Part shown: positions 61,838-64,000 of the stretch, piece after piece | Layout of the letters: each line of letters starts with the position of its first letter | Position numbering within the stretch: position 1 is the stretch's first letter | Assembly (NCBI RefSeq): GCF_020509005.1 | Contig: NC_063012.1 | Span: 5,146,001 to 5,210,000 of the forward strand | Direction: 5' to 3' | Source of the DNA: Fulvia fulva | Taxonomy: Eukaryota > Ascomycota > Dothideomycetes > Mycosphaerellales > Mycosphaerellaceae | DNA length: 64,000 nt | Position numbers and translations under genes: made by a program | The notes under the pieces: model-generated | What the model saw: the letters and a program-made list of their open reading frames with translations, nothing else | Databases searched by the model: none | Told to the model about the DNA's origin: nothing

Positions 61838-64000
61838 CTAAGAGTCTATTTTCCTAAGAGTAAAGAATAGCAAAGTCTTAGCGCTTATTAACGTCGATAA
61901 TTTACGACAAATTTTTGTATATATAGATAGATAGATATTTTATTAAGCTGTTATAGTACCCTTTAGCCTATATAGCTATACTATCTTATTTTCGTATATA
62001 TAGAGGAGAAACTATATTAGTAAAAACCCCTCCTCCTTCCCGCCTATCTTTTCCCCTCGTTATCGTCTTAGATTTCTCTTATTAAGGGTACGCTAGTGTT
62101 ATAGGCCTACTATAATAACTACCCTATCTATAATCCCTCTAGCTTCCGCCTCTTATCTATCGACTCCTCCGTCTCGCTAGCTAGGCTAAACTACTAGAGG
62201 TATCCCTACTATAGTATCTACCGAGAGATTCGGCAAATATTACCTTTATCCCTAATAATTAACTTATAGTCTCTCCTCTCCGCTTAGTACCTCTAATTTC
62301 CCCTACTACTCGCCTGCTACGGGTATCGTAGTAGTATATATTCTAGGATATAAGCGTCATCTATTTCTAGGGAGAGCACTAGCACTCCGGTTAATATTCT
62401 ACTAGGGGATACGTTTTAGCCCTCAATCGACAGCCCTTATTAAGACGAGTAATCTACTTAAGTAGTAGCGACCCGCCTACGCTAGCGGCGGCGTAATCGT
62501 GATACAAAAAACCCTAAAACCGAGGTCCCTTTCCCCTAAAGGCAGACCCTAGAATTATAGAGTTACGGAGGACAACTGCCTAATTAGGAAGCGCGACCCC
62601 GAATAATAGCGAAGGATAGTAACTAACGAGAGCTACAGCCTTACGAACATTCTATACTAAGAGTTAAACCGGGGAACAAACTAAGAAAAAACCTAGGACA
62701 TAAGCTAAGGCCTACTATATAGAAAGTAGAGGCTAACGACAAATAACATAGCGTAGAAGACCCTATATACGGAGGCGGAGAACTTACTAGGGGATAACGA
62801 ACACCTAGCCCGGGTATATAAGAACACTATAGCATAGCTACTAGGAGCGCTAAAAGCGCTATTATACCAAATTCCGAAGACAATCTAACAAGTAACACAG
62901 AGGGCAGCCTAGAAACTAACTATATAGGTAATAGTAGTAGTAGGTAAGAATTAACCCCCTCCGAAGGCAAGTAAGGCGGTACGCCTATATATTACTAATC
63001 TAGCGGAGAAACAAGAAATCGTAGCCCTAATAAGCAAGGAGATTGTCGACAGAATCGGCCAAAAGGAGGTAGTTAGGGCGAGGGTAGAGGCAATAGGCGT
63101 AGTAAGACTCTTTACCGTATAAGAGTCTAATAGACGAAAGCTAGAGACCTATAAGGAGTAGACTACTAAAGTCGCGAAGTCGGTACGAGTCTCCTACTAA
63201 TAGTATACCGTTATCGCCTACGGGGTCCCTAGGACATTTAAGGTCGAAGACCTTCCCTACCTCTAAGTATAGAACTAGAATACCTCCCTAGGAGTACGAC
63301 TAACGAAGGCGGTATAGCTATATAAGATAGTAGACCGAGAAAAGACGCATTTATTACTTATTATTTAGGTAGAGACAGTGGAATAAGCTAACTAGATACT
63401 AGATAATAGGCTATTCTAGAACTACGAGAGAATGGACACGGAGATCTATTAGAGTAGCTATAGGGTACTACAATACTTCTAATACTAACAGTACGGTTAT
63501 ATAGCCCTAAAATACGGGGAGAAGACCCTAAGGTATCCTTACTACGTAGGCCTATACTAGGGAAGGGAATGCCTAAAAAAGGAGAGTAGGGACGTATACT
63601 ACGGTAGAAGGCACCTAGCGTATTTAAGCTAATACCCGGCTAGAATAGTAGTATAAGAACGAGCGAGATAAGTAAGGATCTCTATACTAGCTAGGTACCC
63701 CTAACGATAGTAGGAGGGACCTACCGTATATAAGGGCTTCGAGCCGAGCAAAAGGAAGAGGGTAGAAGAGACGAATAAGGGAACCTAACCGTAAACGTAT
63801 CTACCTCCCGGTAGGCCTCGACACCTTAACCGGGCTACTAACGAACTAGGCCAAATACGAATCTTTAGGGCGCCCTAGCGGCCCTAGGGCTAGCCGGATA
63901 GCGAGATATAGGCTTAGGAGATATAGTAGGTTAGCACGGAAATAGACCTTACGGATAATAAATAATACTATACGACGACATTACTATCGTATAGTATAAC
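61838..64000 (+). mobile_element. RIP-destroyed Tad1-type LINE (runs off window)
   Basis: AT-rich sequence with stops in all frames. On the + strand, translation with stops ignored recovers the Tad1 ORF1/gag pattern between about 62,950 and 63,800. The left boundary is not defined: 61,838-62,450 may be its 5' UTR or another element. ORF2 would lie beyond the window. Confidence 0.6.
62950..63800 (+). pseudogene. LINE ORF1 (gag-like) with RIP-mutated zinc knuckles
   Basis: Readable blocks: KEIVDRIGQKEVVRARVEAI, VIAYGVPRTFKVEDL (the 'VV.HGVP' region), KTHLLLII...ETVE.AN.ILDNRLF (the 'SLVVEF...AN.AI..GL' region) and VLQYF.Y.QYGYIALKYGEKT. In the last, QC.NCQ.YGHIA.KC has become QYFxYxQYGYIALKY through TGC-to-TAC and CAC-to-TAC changes. 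Further knuckle remnants are LRYPYYVGLYxGRECLKKES, VYYGRRHLAYLSxYPAR. Non-functional. Confidence 0.6.

Overview
The window is nuclear DNA of a filamentous ascomycete. Genes carry short (about 47-85 bp) GT-AG introns, and CTAAC-like branch sites can be seen in several of them. Gene content is fungal (Ssk2-type MAPKKK, Mnn9, Tex1, Hir1, DUF6594, orphan caspase-like and F-box proteins), and repeats carry repeat-induced point mutation (RIP). The overall flavour suggests a Dothideomycete, perhaps Mycosphaerellales/Capnodiales; that placement is inference, since no marker gene was compared.

Positions 1-54,240 are a GC-balanced, gene-dense arm. In order: NOT4 (partial, -), complex I NDUFS3 (+), an SDR (+), an Rrn10-like protein and VPS25 (-, overlapping), an integrase-N-terminus-like protein (+), a decayed Baeyer-Villiger monooxygenase (-), a peroxisomal alpha/beta hydrolase (+), TEX1 (-), SSK2-type MAPKKK (+), VPS26 (-), homocysteine S-methyltransferase (+), beta-carbonic anhydrase (+), a frameshifted F-box gene (-), PP2A B subunit (-), a decayed FAD monooxygenase (+), MNN9 (+), a C2H2 protein (+), a mitochondrial stomatin (-), a Pro-rich protein with a possible ubiquitin-like C-terminus (-), a six-exon DUF6594 gene (-), a tiny three-exon gene (-), a caspase-like gene with a nonsense codon (+), a hypothetical protein (+), an HSL-type esterase (+), another C2H2 protein (-), a U1-type zinc finger protein (-), HIR1 (+) and TMA20 (-). 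Most are housekeeping genes for transcription and mRNA export, trafficking, signalling, respiration and glycosylation. I see no operon-like or biosynthetic cluster; neighbours look functionally unrelated and many pairs share short divergent promoters.

From about 54,240 to the end the sequence changes abruptly into an AT-rich block in which CpA/TpG is nearly exhausted while TpA (CTA/TAG) is abundant: heavily RIPed transposons. A Fot1/Pogo-type Tc1-mariner element (54,461-61,835, TA target duplication, matching terminal inverted repeats) is split by an essentially un-RIPed Ty1/Copia retrotransposon (55,131-60,667; 234-bp LTRs with one difference; 5-bp target duplication GTAAT; one 1508-codon gag-pol ORF; primer site matching the anticodon arm of initiator tRNA-Met). 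Beyond it is a RIP-destroyed Tad1-type LINE whose ORF1 zinc knuckles can still be recognised. The order of events is: Fot1/Pogo insertion, RIP, then a recent Copia insertion.

Several single-copy genes also carry isolated lesions (monooxygenases, F-box, caspase-like, possibly HIR1). Multi-exon models were assembled by hand from splice signals and frame continuity and have not been checked against transcripts.
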